Shown here piece by piece: positions 7,540 to 14,809 of a stretch of 15,794 bases of DNA. The notes beneath the pieces were generated by a model, which worked only from the letters and a program-made list of their open reading frames with translations, ran no database searches and was not told where the DNA came from. The stretch lies in contig WJLA01000101.1 of assembly GCA_014728765.1 (NCBI GenBank), positions 1 to 15,794 on the forward strand, given 5' to 3'. The translations under genes and the position numbers were made by a program. Source of the DNA: Candidatus Peregrinibacteria bacterium. GTDB lineage: Bacteria; Patescibacteriota; Gracilibacteria; UBA1369. Each line of letters starts with the position of its first letter. Within the stretch, counting starts at the first letter, position 1.

Positions 7540-8460
7540 ATGAAAAAGACTCTTTTTACAAATAGATTGGTTTTCGATCATACGGGTGCAGAGACACCTG
7601 AGCAAGTTGTGGAAAGAATTGAAGAGCAGTCAAAGTCTGCCGAAAATCCCAAATCTAGAGCTGAATATAAACAGGAAACCAAATCCAAATCAGCAGACAT
7701 GCGAGCGGACATGAGAAAAGGTATTGAATCAGGTTCTGAACAACCTCAGGAGTCGTCTGAACAAACAGAAAAAACTGATACCGCCCCTGAAGTAGATTCC
7801 TCTAAACCTGATAAACCACAATCATCGCCTCAAACTCCATCCTCACAACCGGCACAAACAACTGAAAAGTCGGAACAGCAAAATGAAAAACCGGAAACAG
7901 AGGAAAAAAAGGAAGAATCAATCGGAGATATTTTCAAAAAAATTATGGATGATATCAAAAATGGAGAATTTAGTTTTGACAAACTTTTGGGATATTTGGG
8001 ATTAAACGGAATATTTGGATCAAGTGCGGAAAAAGCATTTAAAGCATTAAAAGAAAATGCTCCCGATCTTAATATTTCTAAAGTTGATTTAAATGGCAAT
8101 TCTTACTCCACTATTTTTGGCGTATCTGATAGTTTAACGACGGATCAATTCGTTGGAGGTTTAATTAAACTGGAAGGGAAAATTCTTGAACCCAATTCAT
8201 CCTCTTTGGAAAAGCTTACAGTAGGGGATATTGTTGTTGTTAAAAACAATCAAGAAGGAGATAATCAACCGAAAACCAAAAGCCTTGCAATAATAACTGA
8301 AATTGATTCGCAAAAAGGTCCTAAAATCAAAGTTTTTGCGGGAGGATCAGCGACTCCGGTTTTCCTTTCTGAATTTAGAGAAAAAGACAATCTGCTTGGT
8401 TTTATAAAAATGCCGGCAACTTATAAAACTAAAATGCAAGCTATCAAGGAAGAAAAATAA
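7540..8460 (+). CDS. Hypothetical protein, 306 aa, with possible inactive NlpC/P60- or CHAP-like C-terminal domain
   Basis: No named family is certain. Residues 1-60 are charged. Residues 62-126 are a Ser/Gln/Pro/Glu-rich, probably disordered linker. Residues 127-175 are helical (IGDIFKKIMDDIKNGEFSFD). Residues about 195-292 have the pattern of an NlpC/P60 or CHAP fold: TDQFVGGLIK where the catalytic-cysteine helix would be, LTVGDIVVV (226-234) matching the LxxGDIVFF strand, SLAIITEI (248-255) matching the HVGIV strand, and LLGFIKMP at the end. The protein has no cysteine at all, and serine occupies the place of the usual histidine, so any such domain cannot be a working cysteine peptidase. 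There is no signal peptide by eye. It sits four bases after the 165-aa gene and before a gene with its own promoter. The domain assignment is inference from pattern only. Confidence 0.8.
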   Translation: MKKTLFTNRLVFDHTGAETPEQVVERIEEQSKSAENPKSRAEYKQETKSKSADMRADMRKGIESGSEQPQESSEQTEKTDTAPEVDSSKPDKPQSSPQTPSSQPAQTTEKSEQQNEKPETEEKKEESIGDIFKKIMDDIKNGEFSFDKLLGYLGLNGIFGSSAEKAFKALKENAPDLNISKVDLNGNSYSTIFGVSDSLTTDQFVGGLIKLEGKILEPNSSSLEKLTVGDIVVVKNNQEGDNQPKTKSLAIITEIDSQKGPKIKVFAGGSATPVFLSEFREKDNLLGFIKMPATYKTKMQAIKEEK

Positions 8461-8468
8461 GCTATAGT

Positions 8469-8497
8469 TTGAATTTAAGCTATATTTTTGATATAAT
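8469..8497 (+). promoter_or_regulatory. Promoter for the gene at 8520
   Basis: TTGAAT (8469-8474), a 17-base spacer and TATAAT (8492-8497) place the transcript start near 8504, about 16 bases before the ATG at 8520. The TTG at 8469, which could be misread as an alternative start codon, is thus better explained as the -35 box. Confidence 0.5.
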
Positions 8498-8519
8498 AAG
8501 AAGATTAAAATCATATCTT

Positions 8520-9077
8520 ATGTCTGACGACCTAATCATAAAATCCGGATCACAATCTGATCAAAGCCAAAACACGGGCAAACAAAGTTCAGGTAAAGCA
8601 AATGCCAACTCTAATCAGGTCGCAAGTCCTGTCAATCAGAGTGCCGGAAATCCTGCAGCATCTTCCGATCAATTGGAAATGAATGCTATGGCAAGTGCTA
8701 AAACCAGTAGAAAGCCGGAAAAATATGCTATACCGAAAATTGTTTGGGATAAATATCCTGATCTAATCAAATTAATCAAAGAAACCGAATCGATGGACGA
8801 TGAGGAGAGAGAATATTGGTTCCAGGTTTTACCGATAATGACTGATCATCAGGTCGAAAAGTTTAAGAAAATCTTAATCACGGAAAAACAACAATTGGCT
8901 GAATTGGATAAAGAGTATGAACAGGAGTTGCAAAAATTGAATGAAAAGCACATGCTCGAATGGAAAGAATTTGAAGTTAAAGAAAAACGAGCGGAGCTTG
9001 AACAAAAAGAGCAGGCACATGAGGAAGAAGAAGAAGATGTTGAGGCAGAATTACTTGCAAAACTAAGTCAAATATAG
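8520..9077 (+). CDS. Conserved-looking hypothetical protein, 185 aa, coiled coil
   Basis: The first 65 residues are Ser/Asn/Gln/Ala-rich and probably disordered. A compact central part (about 68-125) contains IPKIVWDKYPDLIKLIKETE, then MDDEEREYW and VLPIMTDHQVEKFKKIL. The tail (about 121-178) is a highly charged Glu/Lys coiled coil. The central motif resembles one I associate with small proteins of Patescibacteria, but I know of no assigned function. I chose the ATG at 8520 and not the in-frame TTG at 8469, because the TTG lies in a good -35 box and the extra 17 residues are hydrophobic and unlike the rest. There is no membrane segment. The stop abuts the sortase ATG with no gap, so the two genes are translated from one message and are probably functionally linked. 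Confidence 0.82.
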   Translation: MSDDLIIKSGSQSDQSQNTGKQSSGKANANSNQVASPVNQSAGNPAASSDQLEMNAMASAKTSRKPEKYAIPKIVWDKYPDLIKLIKETESMDDEEREYWFQVLPIMTDHQVEKFKKILITEKQQLAELDKEYEQELQKLNEKHMLEWKEFEVKEKRAELEQKEQAHEEEEEDVEAELLAKLSQI

Positions 9078-10007
9078 ATGTCAGACTACAAATTTGGTTC
9101 AGAAAATGGTAGAAGTAAAAAAATTGAAGTCAAACCTGAACATGAAACCCATCATGTAAGTTTTGATTTAGGAAAAAAAAACTCTGTGGAGTTTTCCGAC
9201 AAAGCGAAAAATCATAATAAAGATCACAGATCAACTCCAATAGGAAACAAGCAAAAGAAAAAAAACAAAAAATCTTTTTTGAAAATACCAAACAAAGTCT
9301 GGAATCTGCTCGAGTGGCTAACCACTTCGGCAATCATTTTTTTGGTGTTTTTTGTGGCAATTAATTTTGCTTCTTATCGTGCATTATTTGATGCCAAAGT
9401 GGAACAAATCAGCGGTCAGGCCAATAATAATCCATATACGGAACAACAAATTGAAAAAGTTAGAAGATCCGCTCCTGATCAACAAAAACCACTTCCCATA
9501 GTACATCAGCAAACAACAGCGCAAAAGCAAATTCCGGATTTGAATTTATCAGTGTTACCACCTGATGATAGAGTTATAATCCCAAGAATTAACAAAAATG
9601 TGCCGATTGTCAGAGTTAGCACAGAAAAACTAATTCAGAGAGACTGGACAGGACTTGAGGAACAAATTCAAGATGCATTAAGACATGGTGTGGTACATTT
9701 TCCCGGGACAGCCTTGCCTGGACAATCGGGTAATGTGGTTGTAACAGGACATAGTTCTTATTTCCCATGGGATCCGGGAAGATTTAAAGATGTTTTTGCT
9801 TTGTTGCATCAAGTTAGCATTGGAGACGAAGTTGTGGTTTATCACAATCAACAAGAATACAAATATTTAGTATATGACAAAAAAGTTGTCAGTCCCGATC
9901 AAGTTGAAGTTTTAACTCAAAAAGGAGAGGAGAGATTGACTTTAATAACTTGTACTCCGGTTGGAACAGACATAAACAGACTGATTGTTCTTGCTCGTCC
10001 GGTGTAA
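9078..10007 (+). CDS. Membrane-anchored sortase (class D/E-like)
   Basis: Sortases are extracytoplasmic transpeptidases that cut a C-terminal sorting motif of exported proteins and join them to the cell surface or to each other. The 309-residue protein has a 77-residue, Lys-rich cytoplasmic tail, one membrane segment (about 78-99, WLTTSAIIFLVFFVAINFAS), a polar linker (100-158) and the sortase barrel (about 160-309). The catalytic triad is present: H225 in VTGHSS, C292 in LITCTP and R301 in NRLIVLA. The positive residues before the membrane segment and the lack of a cleavage site give a type II topology with the enzyme outside. No LPxTG-type substrate is encoded in this window, so its targets lie elsewhere. 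The ATG directly follows the stop of the 185-aa gene. Enzyme class certain, subclass tentative. Confidence 0.93.
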   Translation: MSDYKFGSENGRSKKIEVKPEHETHHVSFDLGKKNSVEFSDKAKNHNKDHRSTPIGNKQKKKNKKSFLKIPNKVWNLLEWLTTSAIIFLVFFVAINFASYRALFDAKVEQISGQANNNPYTEQQIEKVRRSAPDQQKPLPIVHQQTTAQKQIPDLNLSVLPPDDRVIIPRINKNVPIVRVSTEKLIQRDWTGLEEQIQDALRHGVVHFPGTALPGQSGNVVVTGHSSYFPWDPGRFKDVFALLHQVSIGDEVVVYHNQQEYKYLVYDKKVVSPDQVEVLTQKGEERLTLITCTPVGTDINRLIVLARPV

Positions 10008-10014
10008 ACACTTA

Positions 10015-10044
10015 TTGACCTGGATCAATATCTATTGCTATATA
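10015..10044 (+). promoter_or_regulatory. Promoter for mnmA
   Basis: TTGACC (10015-10020), an 18-base spacer and TATATA (10039-10044) preceded by TGC (extended -10) lie in the 59-base gap before mnmA. The predicted start near 10051 leaves about 16 bases of leader before the ATG. No ribosome binding site is visible. Confidence 0.45.
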
Positions 10045-10066
10045 AATCAAAGCAATAATTTTTACT

Positions 10067-11122
10067 ATGAAAATAGCTGTATTGGCATCCGGAGGGGTTG
10101 ATAGTTCTGTGGCACTCAAGCTTTTGCAAGCGGAGGGTCATGATTTGACAGCATTTTATCTGAAAATATGGCTCGAAGATGAGTTACAGTATTTGGGAAA
10201 TTGTCCTTGGGAAGATGACTTAAATTATTTGAAACAGATTTGCGAAGAAATCAAAATACCGCTTCGAATTATTCCCATGCAAAAAGAATATTGGGAAAAT
10301 GTTGTTGACTATGCTTTAGCGGAAATAAAGGCAGGAAGAACCCCTAATTCTGATCTCTTGTGTAATTCAAAGATAAAATTCGGAAAATTTTACGAGAAAA
10401 TTGATGATAGCTATGATCTTGTTGCTTCAGGGCATTATGCGAATCAAGAAACAATTGGAAAAAATGTTTACCTGACACGAGCAAAGGATAAATTCAAAGA
10501 TCAAACTTATTTTTTAGCACATCTCAACCAAAAACAATTGAAAAGAGCAATTTTTCCTTTGGGAAAATATCTCAAGTCAGAGGTTCGAACATTGGCGAAA
10601 CAATTCAATTTACCAAATCAAAATAGAAAGGACAGTCAAGGAATATGCTTTTTGGGACAAATTAAATATAAAGAATTTGTTAAACATCATTTGGGAATCA
10701 AAAAAGGCGATTTGATAGATTTCGATACAGGTAAAAAAATTGGAGAACACCAAGGCTATTGGTTTTATACAATTGGTCAAAGAAAAGGGATAGAACTTAG
10801 TGGAGGACCTTGGTTTGTAGTAAAAAAAGATATTGATAAAAACATTATCTATATTTCAAATCAATATTATCAAGATAAACCAAGAAATACCTTTGAAGTT
10901 GAAAAATTACACTGGATCGGCTCAATCCCTACCACAGAACAACTTAATCATCTGGAGGTTAAAATTCGTCATGGTGAAAAATTATATCCGGCAAAACTTG
11001 ATTTTCAAGAAAACAACCAAGCTCACATCGAAATAAATGAGTCTGATCAAGGTATAGCTCCGGGTCAATTTGCGGTATTTTATTCCGGTAAAATTTGTTT
11101 GGGAGTCGGCACTATCAAATAG
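10067..11122 (+). CDS. mnmA: tRNA-specific 2-thiouridylase MnmA
   Basis: MnmA activates U34 of the tRNAs for Lys, Glu and Gln with ATP and inserts sulfur to make 2-thiouridine, which improves decoding. The 351 residues show the PP-loop SGGVDSS (8-14), the tRNA-binding and first catalytic cysteine C99 in RTPNSDLLCN, the second cysteine C194 in RKDSQGICFLG, and the C-terminal beta-barrel with YTIGQRKG and APGQFAVFY. Both catalytic cysteines are intact, so the enzyme should work. After the first strand it has IWLEDEL and CPWEDDL in place of the MKNW/CSAAEDL form of most bacterial MnmA, which recalls the plant and cyanobacterial variant as I remember it. It has its own promoter and is followed 72 bases later by the RSH gene. 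The sulfur donor proteins are not encoded here. Confidence 0.96.
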   Translation: MKIAVLASGGVDSSVALKLLQAEGHDLTAFYLKIWLEDELQYLGNCPWEDDLNYLKQICEEIKIPLRIIPMQKEYWENVVDYALAEIKAGRTPNSDLLCNSKIKFGKFYEKIDDSYDLVASGHYANQETIGKNVYLTRAKDKFKDQTYFLAHLNQKQLKRAIFPLGKYLKSEVRTLAKQFNLPNQNRKDSQGICFLGQIKYKEFVKHHLGIKKGDLIDFDTGKKIGEHQGYWFYTIGQRKGIELSGGPWFVVKKDIDKNIIYISNQYYQDKPRNTFEVEKLHWIGSIPTTEQLNHLEVKIRHGEKLYPAKLDFQENNQAHIEINESDQGIAPGQFAVFYSGKICLGVGTIK

Positions 11123-11133
11123 TTGCAAAAAAC

Positions 11134-11161
11134 TTGTAAATTGTTTTATTTCTGGTAATAT
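11134..11161 (+). promoter_or_regulatory. Possible promoter for the RSH gene
   Basis: TTGTAA (11134-11139), 16 bases and TAATAT (11156-11161) with TGG in the extended -10 place lie between mnmA and the RSH gene. Each hexamer matches 4/6. The predicted leader is about 26 bases. No terminator separates mnmA from this gene, so read-through is also likely. Confidence 0.3.
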
Positions 11162-11194
11162 TCTTTGATGTAAGAGTATCTTTTTTAAAGTCAA

Positions 11195-13651
11195 ATGAAG
11201 GTAAAAGAAAATGAATTAGTTAAAAAACTTATAAAAGATCATGGTGTGCAACTTGATGACTTAATAATGAAAATTAAGTCATATTTACCTGATTTTAATG
11301 AGGATAAATTTAGAGAAGCATTTGCATTTGCCGCTGTCGCTCATGATGGTCAGATGCGAAAACAGGCAGGAGTTCCGTATATAGTTCATCCTTTTGAAAC
11401 TGTCAAAATACTCACAAATATACATGCGGATGAAACAACTTTAATAGCCGCACTAATGCATGATGTACCTGAAGATACGGAATATACACTTGATGAAATA
11501 GAAAAAAGATTCGGTAAAAAAGTCGCCTATTTGGTTGAAGGAATTACTAAACTTTCCAAGGTACACTACAGACATGACATGCAAAAAAGAGAAGTAGAGA
11601 GCTTAAAAAAGCTCTTTATTCATGTAGCGCAAGATCCGAGAACAATGCTGATCAAATTAGCTGACAGATTGCATAATATGCGCACCTTGGAATATATGGA
11701 TGTTCCTGAAAAAAGAATCAGGAAAGCTAGAGAAACATTGGAAATATTTGCACCGATTGCTTCGCTGCTTGGAATTAAAGAAATTCAAGCTGAATTGGAA
11801 GATCTTTGTTTCAAAAATTTATTCCCCGATCTATATTATGAGTTAAGAGACAAAGTTGCCGAAGATCGTGGCAATAATAAAAAGCATCAAGAAGAAATTC
11901 TACAGACTGTTGAAAAAGAGCTGGGAGACATCGGAATTGATGCGATTGTTTATTCACAAGAGAGAAATTTATACGAAATATATAAATTTTTGTCTCGTGA
12001 AAGAAAAAGCGTTCAAGATTATGAATCTCGTTTTCAGATATCCATTTTGGTGACTACTGTTCCGGAATGTTATCAAGTATTGGGTTTGATACATAATCTT
12101 TATAAGCCGATAGCCAACTCTTTCCAGGATTACATTTCACTTCCGCAAGCAAATGGCTACCAAAGTTTACATACCTCGGTTTTTGGTAATAAAGGTATTG
12201 TCACAAAATTTATTATCAGAACCAATCACATGCATTATGAGGCCCAATATGGTGTTGCCGCTCGTTATTTCATTAAAGGCTCGGTAGACTCTAATCTGTT
12301 TGAAAATAATGATCCCAGATCCCAATGGGTCGAGGAGGTTATTGAGATTCAAAAAGAAGAAATAGATCGTGATCAATTTATGGATGACTTGAAAAGTGAT
12401 GTTTTTCAAGACCGTATCAATGTATTCACTCCCAAAGGTCAGGCGGTAAATCTTCCCGTTGGCTCAACTTGTATAGACTTTGCGTATAATATTCACACAG
12501 AAGTCGGTCATCGAGCGATTAGAGCAATAGTAAATCAAAATAATGTACCGTTAAGTCATGTCTTGGGGAAAGGTGATGTTATTAAAATTGTAACTTCGGA
12601 ATATCCTAAAAGCCCCAGCTATGAATGGCTTAACTTTGCTAAGACTTCTTTTGCGAAAAAGAAGATGAAAGAATATTTCCGAAAAGAATCCAGAACTTCC
12701 AAAATCATTGTTGGGAGAAAAATGCTTCAAAAAGAATATGACCGCGCCGGGCTTGGGTTGGTTAATAATATATCCAAGTGGAGAATATCAAAATTCTCAG
12801 AAAAATATTCATTGCTAAAAATTGAAAGTTTAGAGGATATTCTGGTTCAAATTGCGGAAGGTTCAATTGCACCCCTCGATTTTATCAATATTATCTACAA
12901 AAATGATGCAGACAAGAGTCACAAAAAACATGACTTGAATAATGCTTCAGCTAATGAAAAGCTGATCAAATTTTCCATCAAAGTAACTTGTGAAACATTC
13001 GTTAACATAGCCAAAATTGTTGAAATCTGGCAAGATAGAAGATCGGAGGTTTTCATGCAAATCGGTGAAATAAAATCAAATTATTTTGATCAGAAAATGA
13101 CTATCAGATCCACTATGTTTGCCAAGGATTATGAAACATTATCTAGAATATGTTCAGAGATAGAACAAGTTGATGGAGTCAAAGAGGTCACCAGAGTTTT
13201 CAGATGGAGAAAAGTAGGTTTTATTGCCGTGAGCCTGGTAACTTTCGGAATATGGGCACTGCATCCTTTTCTTTTATATTACCTTGCCAATAATCAAATC
13301 TTAAGTACAGGTCAGCAATTGATATTGATTAATGTGCTTGTTTATTCAGGAATGTTAATACTTTTCGGATTAATCTTATCTGAAAAACACTATACTGAAA
13401 CAAGTTTCCCAGGTCTTCGAGAATCAAATCGTCTTTGGCTCATTACTTATTTATTAAGCTTTTTTGCGCTCGCAACAGTTTTATTTGAAATATATGCGTA
13501 TCAACTTGAAGTTAACTGGTTAGCATATGCAATTCTTACTATCGTTTTGTTTACATATTTGACCAGTCAATACATACACTTTAGAAAAACCAGAAAGAAT
13601 ACAAAATTCTACTATCAACAAAATTATCCTAAGAGTGGCGAAAGTGCATAA
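11195..13651 (+). CDS. RSH-family (p)ppGpp enzyme with intact hydrolase, degenerate synthetase and C-terminal membrane domain
   Basis: The 818 residues follow the long RelA/SpoT order. The HD hydrolase (about 35-210) keeps RKQAGVPYIVHP with H65, HDVPED (89-94) and LADRLHNMRTL with D157 and N161, so it should degrade (p)ppGpp. The synthetase-like domain (about 245-362) keeps the fold markers DYISLPQANGYQSLHT and IRTNHMH but not the active site: the GRxKxxxS loop reads SQERNLYE (254-261), the metal-binding Asp is replaced at about R279, and the catalytic Glu before QIRT is K338, with I340 in place of Gln. TGS (about 406-468), a helical region and an ACT-like domain (about 589-668) follow. Then come about four hydrophobic helices (about 673-698, 706-728, 746-769, 773-796), which long RSH proteins normally lack. 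It is predicted to be a membrane-bound, hydrolase-only or sensing form. Its 3' end overlaps ychF tail-to-tail by 23 bases. Confidence 0.93.
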   Translation: MKVKENELVKKLIKDHGVQLDDLIMKIKSYLPDFNEDKFREAFAFAAVAHDGQMRKQAGVPYIVHPFETVKILTNIHADETTLIAALMHDVPEDTEYTLDEIEKRFGKKVAYLVEGITKLSKVHYRHDMQKREVESLKKLFIHVAQDPRTMLIKLADRLHNMRTLEYMDVPEKRIRKARETLEIFAPIASLLGIKEIQAELEDLCFKNLFPDLYYELRDKVAEDRGNNKKHQEEILQTVEKELGDIGIDAIVYSQERNLYEIYKFLSRERKSVQDYESRFQISILVTTVPECYQVLGLIHNLYKPIANSFQDYISLPQANGYQSLHTSVFGNKGIVTKFIIRTNHMHYEAQYGVAARYFIKGSVDSNLFENNDPRSQWVEEVIEIQKEEIDRDQFMDDLKSDVFQDRINVFTPKGQAVNLPVGSTCIDFAYNIHTEVGHRAIRAIVNQNNVPLSHVLGKGDVIKIVTSEYPKSPSYEWLNFAKTSFAKKKMKEYFRKESRTSKIIVGRKMLQKEYDRAGLGLVNNISKWRISKFSEKYSLLKIESLEDILVQIAEGSIAPLDFINIIYKNDADKSHKKHDLNNASANEKLIKFSIKVTCETFVNIAKIVEIWQDRRSEVFMQIGEIKSNYFDQKMTIRSTMFAKDYETLSRICSEIEQVDGVKEVTRVFRWRKVGFIAVSLVTFGIWALHPFLLYYLANNQILSTGQQLILINVLVYSGMLILFGLILSEKHYTETSFPGLRESNRLWLITYLLSFFALATVLFEIYAYQLEVNWLAYAILTIVLFTYLTSQYIHFRKTRKNTKFYYQQNYPKSGESA

Positions 13652-14714
13652 TATCACCATCTTTAACAAGATACTCTTTCCCCTCTACTCTGAGTAAGCC
13701 TTTTTCTTTAGCTTGAATTTCACCTCCGGCATTAATGTAATCATCAAATCCTATCACTTCAGCTCTGATAAATTTATCTTCAAAATCACTGTGAATTACT
13801 CCTGCCGCTTCCGGCGCCGTAGCTCCTTGATGGACTGTCCAAGCTCTAACTTCTTTTGGGCCGGCAGTAAAATAAGTTTGTAGTCCCAAAGTATCATAGG
13901 CCTCCCTGATTAAAATATTCAAACCTCTATCTTTTACACCCAGTTCATTTAAAAACTCCTTTGCCTCTTCTTCGCTGAAATCAATCATTTCTTCTTCTAC
14001 TTTTGCTGAAATGGGAACTACTTTTGCTTGTTCGGGAAGGCCCAAATCTTCACGAATTTTTTCCGGAATCACAGTTGCCAAATCAGAATCCTTTACGTTT
14101 AAAATATACAAAAAAGGTTTAGAGCTCAGAAAATGTAAGTCTTTAATTGATTCTTGATCCTCATTCGACAAATCAATGTCAACAACTTTTTTGCCCGAAG
14201 CAAGCTCATTTTCTATAAGTTCCAGCAAATTTGCGTAAGCAATTTTCTTTTTATCACCGGACTTGGCATCATTTTTCGCTTTACCCAGTCTTTTTTGAAT
14301 TGTCTGCAAATCTGCCAAAACTAGTTCAGTTTCAATAATTTCCAAATCTCTTCTAGCATCAACACCGCCATGAACATGTATAACATTTTCGTCTTCAAAT
14401 ATTCTTAGAACTTGACCTATTGCGTCACATTCGCGAATATTGGCCAAAAATTGATTTCCTAGCCCTTCTCCCTCTGATGCTCCTTTAACTAATCCCGCTA
14501 TATCAACAAATTCCACAATTGCAGGTATAGTCTTTTCAGGCATAATCATTTCCGATAATTTATTTAATCTTTCATCGGGAACTTCCACCACCCCAACATT
14601 GGGATCTATGGTACAAAATGGATAATTCGCGGCCTGTGCCCCACTGGATTTGGTCAAAGCATTAAATAGAGTGGATTTTCCAACATTCGGTAATCCTACA
14701 ATTCCAATTTTCAT
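13629..14714 (-). CDS. ychF: Ribosome-associated ATPase/GTPase YchF (OLA1 family)
   Basis: YchF/OLA1 is a universally conserved Obg-related P-loop protein that binds ribosomes and prefers ATP to GTP in the species studied. The 361 residues (family usual about 363) show the P-loop GLPNVGKST (7-15), the G3 region DIAGLVKGASEGEGLGNQFL with leucine replacing the usual catalytic Gln position, NVKD (206-209) at the G4 site, which deviates from NKxD and so fits relaxed base specificity, and a C-terminal TGS domain (about 278-361) ending GKEYLVKDGDIMHFRH. It is divergent from the coiled-coil gene at 14810. Its last six codons and stop overlap the RSH gene on the other strand, with no terminator between them. 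Identity is certain. Confidence 0.97.
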   Translation of the reverse strand: MKIGIVGLPNVGKSTLFNALTKSSGAQAANYPFCTIDPNVGVVEVPDERLNKLSEMIMPEKTIPAIVEFVDIAGLVKGASEGEGLGNQFLANIRECDAIGQVLRIFEDENVIHVHGGVDARRDLEIIETELVLADLQTIQKRLGKAKNDAKSGDKKKIAYANLLELIENELASGKKVVDIDLSNEDQESIKDLHFLSSKPFLYILNVKDSDLATVIPEKIREDLGLPEQAKVVPISAKVEEEMIDFSEEEAKEFLNELGVKDRGLNILIREAYDTLGLQTYFTAGPKEVRAWTVHQGATAPEAAGVIHSDFEDKFIRAEVIGFDDYINAGGEIQAKEKGLLRVEGKEYLVKDGDIMHFRHS

Positions 14715-14738
14715 AGTTTTTATTAAAAAATCAGAGCA

Positions 14739-14766
14739 AGCATATCAAAACAATCTGTCATTTCAA
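14739..14766 (-). promoter_or_regulatory. Promoter for ychF
   Basis: On the minus strand TTGAAA (14766-14761), 16 bases and TATGCT (14744-14739) with TGA as an extended -10 lie in the divergent gap. The predicted leader before the ATG at 14714 is about 18 bases, without a Shine-Dalgarno sequence. Confidence 0.4.
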
Positions 14767-14779
14767 GTAAAGATATGCT
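14739..14779. repeat. Inverted repeat spanning the divergent ychF/14810 promoters
   Basis: AGCATATC (14739-14746) and GATATGCT (14772-14779) are perfect inverted 8-mers with 25 bases between them. One arm holds the ychF -10 and the other touches the -10 of the rightward gene. The spacing places like faces about three helical turns apart, which could suit a dimeric regulator or a DNA loop. Confidence 0.35.
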
Positions 14780-14784
14780 AAAAT
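14755..14784 (+). promoter_or_regulatory. Promoter for the coiled-coil gene at 14810
   Basis: CTGTCA (14755-14760), 18 bases and TAAAAT (14779-14784), preceded by TGC (14776-14778) as an extended -10, predict a start near 14791 and a leader of about 19 bases before the GTG at 14810. Confidence 0.4.
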
Positions 14785-14809
14785 AATAAAAAATTAAGAC
14801 AAATTATTA

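Noticed and set aside
8469..8519. TTG start adding 17 residues to the 185-aa protein
   Set aside because: The TTG is part of a -35 box with a TATAAT 17 bases later, and the ATG at 8520 follows the predicted transcript start.
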